A stretch of 64,000 bases of DNA from an uncultured Verrucomicrobiota bacterium. GTDB lineage: Bacteria > Verrucomicrobiota > Verrucomicrobiia > Opitutales > UBA9783. Location of the stretch: positions 248,001-312,000 of the forward strand of contig CABUVL010000001.1 in the NCBI GenBank assembly GCA_902495005.1, written 5' to 3'. The notes under the pieces are model-generated. The model was not told the origin of the DNA. It saw only the letters and a program-made list of their open reading frames with translations, and did not search any database. Position 1 is the stretch's first letter; every line of letters begins with the position of its first letter. The position numbers and the translations under genes were made by a program. Of the stretch, positions 63,588 to 64,000 are shown in pieces.

Positions 63588-64000
63588 TTAATTAAGTGCT
63601 GCCTTTCGGCTTAAGCGAACTTTACCACGTTCATCAATTCCAAGACAAACCACGATCATTTCGTCGCCTACGCTGCATACATCACTCGGGTGTTTTACCT
63701 TGCAGTCGGAAAGTTCTGAAACGTGAACGAGGCCCTCTTTGCCCGGTAAGCATTCGACAAAGACACCAAAGTCCTTGATGGTTCGAACGATGCCTTTGTA
63801 GGTCTTGCCTTTTTCAATCTCTTGATCCAGAGAACGAATTTCGTCAACAACCTGCTTTAGCATTTTTTCGTCGCGTGCGTAAATGTTAACTTTGCCGGAA
63901 TTGTCTTCGCAAATGTCAATTTGACAACCTGTGGCCTCGGTTAAACGCTTAATATTTTTTCCTCCAGGACCAATCAGTGCGCCGATTTTTTCGGGATTGA
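63588..64000 (-). CDS. pnp: Polyribonucleotide phosphorylase, C-terminal part (cut by window edge)
   Basis: About 136 C-terminal residues are present. The KH domain reads [19 protein letters not shown]...ATGCQIDI, with the IGPGGK loop. The S1 domain reads [29 protein letters not shown]. PNPase degrades RNA from the 3' end. Unlike many Pnp proteins it stops soon after S1 (RLSRKAALN). The rest of the gene lies beyond the right edge. Confidence 0.93.
   Translation of the reverse strand, partial: NPEKIGALIGPGGKNIKRLTEATGCQIDICEDNSGKVNIYARDEKMLKQVVDEIRSLDQEIEKGKTYKGIVRTIKDFGVFVECLPGKEGLVHVSELSDCKVKHPSDVCSVGDEMIVVCLGIDERGKVRLSRKAALN

Overview
The window reads as a contiguous piece of a Gram-negative bacterial chromosome. 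It carries a lipopolysaccharide-export operon (lptC-lptA-lptB), an O-antigen-ligase-like gene, a complete RND tripartite efflux pump, several lipoprotein signal sequences with lgt, and genes for type II fatty acid synthesis. Genes are packed in tight operons, separated by AT-rich spacers of about 0.4-1.1 kb. UGA is a normal stop codon here, because prfB carries the classic in-frame UGA autoregulatory frameshift. Gene families and order would suit the PVC group (Verrucomicrobiota, perhaps an Opitutae/Puniceicoccales-type host-associated lineage), but this is inference from protein flavour; no rRNA is present to settle it.

Layout. 0-9.2 kb: end of a ferritin gene, pgk-tpiA, convergent fabG-acpP-fabF, then ndk, a response regulator, a YwlE-like phosphatase and a ClpB that lacks its N domain. 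9.8-16.6 kb (minus strand): an outer-membrane factor, membrane-fusion protein and RND pump operon that ends in mnmA. 16.7-20.6 kb (minus): rpmF-plsX-fabH, then a BamD-like lipoprotein and ogt. 20.7-22.2 kb: prfB (with programmed frameshift) and acpS. 22.2-30.6 kb is the most accessory-looking stretch. It holds a peroxiredoxin, tRNA-Tyr, a four-gene flagellar-chaperone operon (lipoprotein, FlgM-like, FliS, FliT-like) behind a sigma-54 promoter, an exported GT8 glycosyltransferase, an AGCS amino-acid symporter, and a secreted BspA-type leucine-rich repeat protein with a 45-bp tandem repeat.

30.6-42.9 kb: a DEAD-box helicase, an organophosphate/phosphate antiporter, mpl, a folE-folB fusion, an O-antigen-ligase-like protein, tRNA-Leu, a long empty spacer, a one-domain aspartokinase with plsY, recN, maf and ftsB. 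42.9-48.6 kb: an ExeA-type ATPase with two GspB-like membrane proteins, lgt, an NfeD protease and ybgC. 48.6-55.0 kb: the whole F1Fo ATP synthase operon (minus). 55.0-64.0 kb: tyrS with an MFS transporter, an unknown small protein, thrS lacking the TGS domain, and a pnp-lptC-lptA-lptB-rnc operon that runs off the right edge.

The most notable points are the sigma-54-driven flagellar cassette, the ClpB/YwlE pair, the FolE-FolB fusion, the exported GT8 and repeat-bearing LRR proteins, the TGS-less ThrRS, the short ATP synthase delta subunit, and several promoters that sit almost on top of their start codons. I see no CRISPR array, insertion sequence, prophage or clear defence system. Structured-RNA, promoter and terminator calls were made by eye and are marked with low to moderate confidence.
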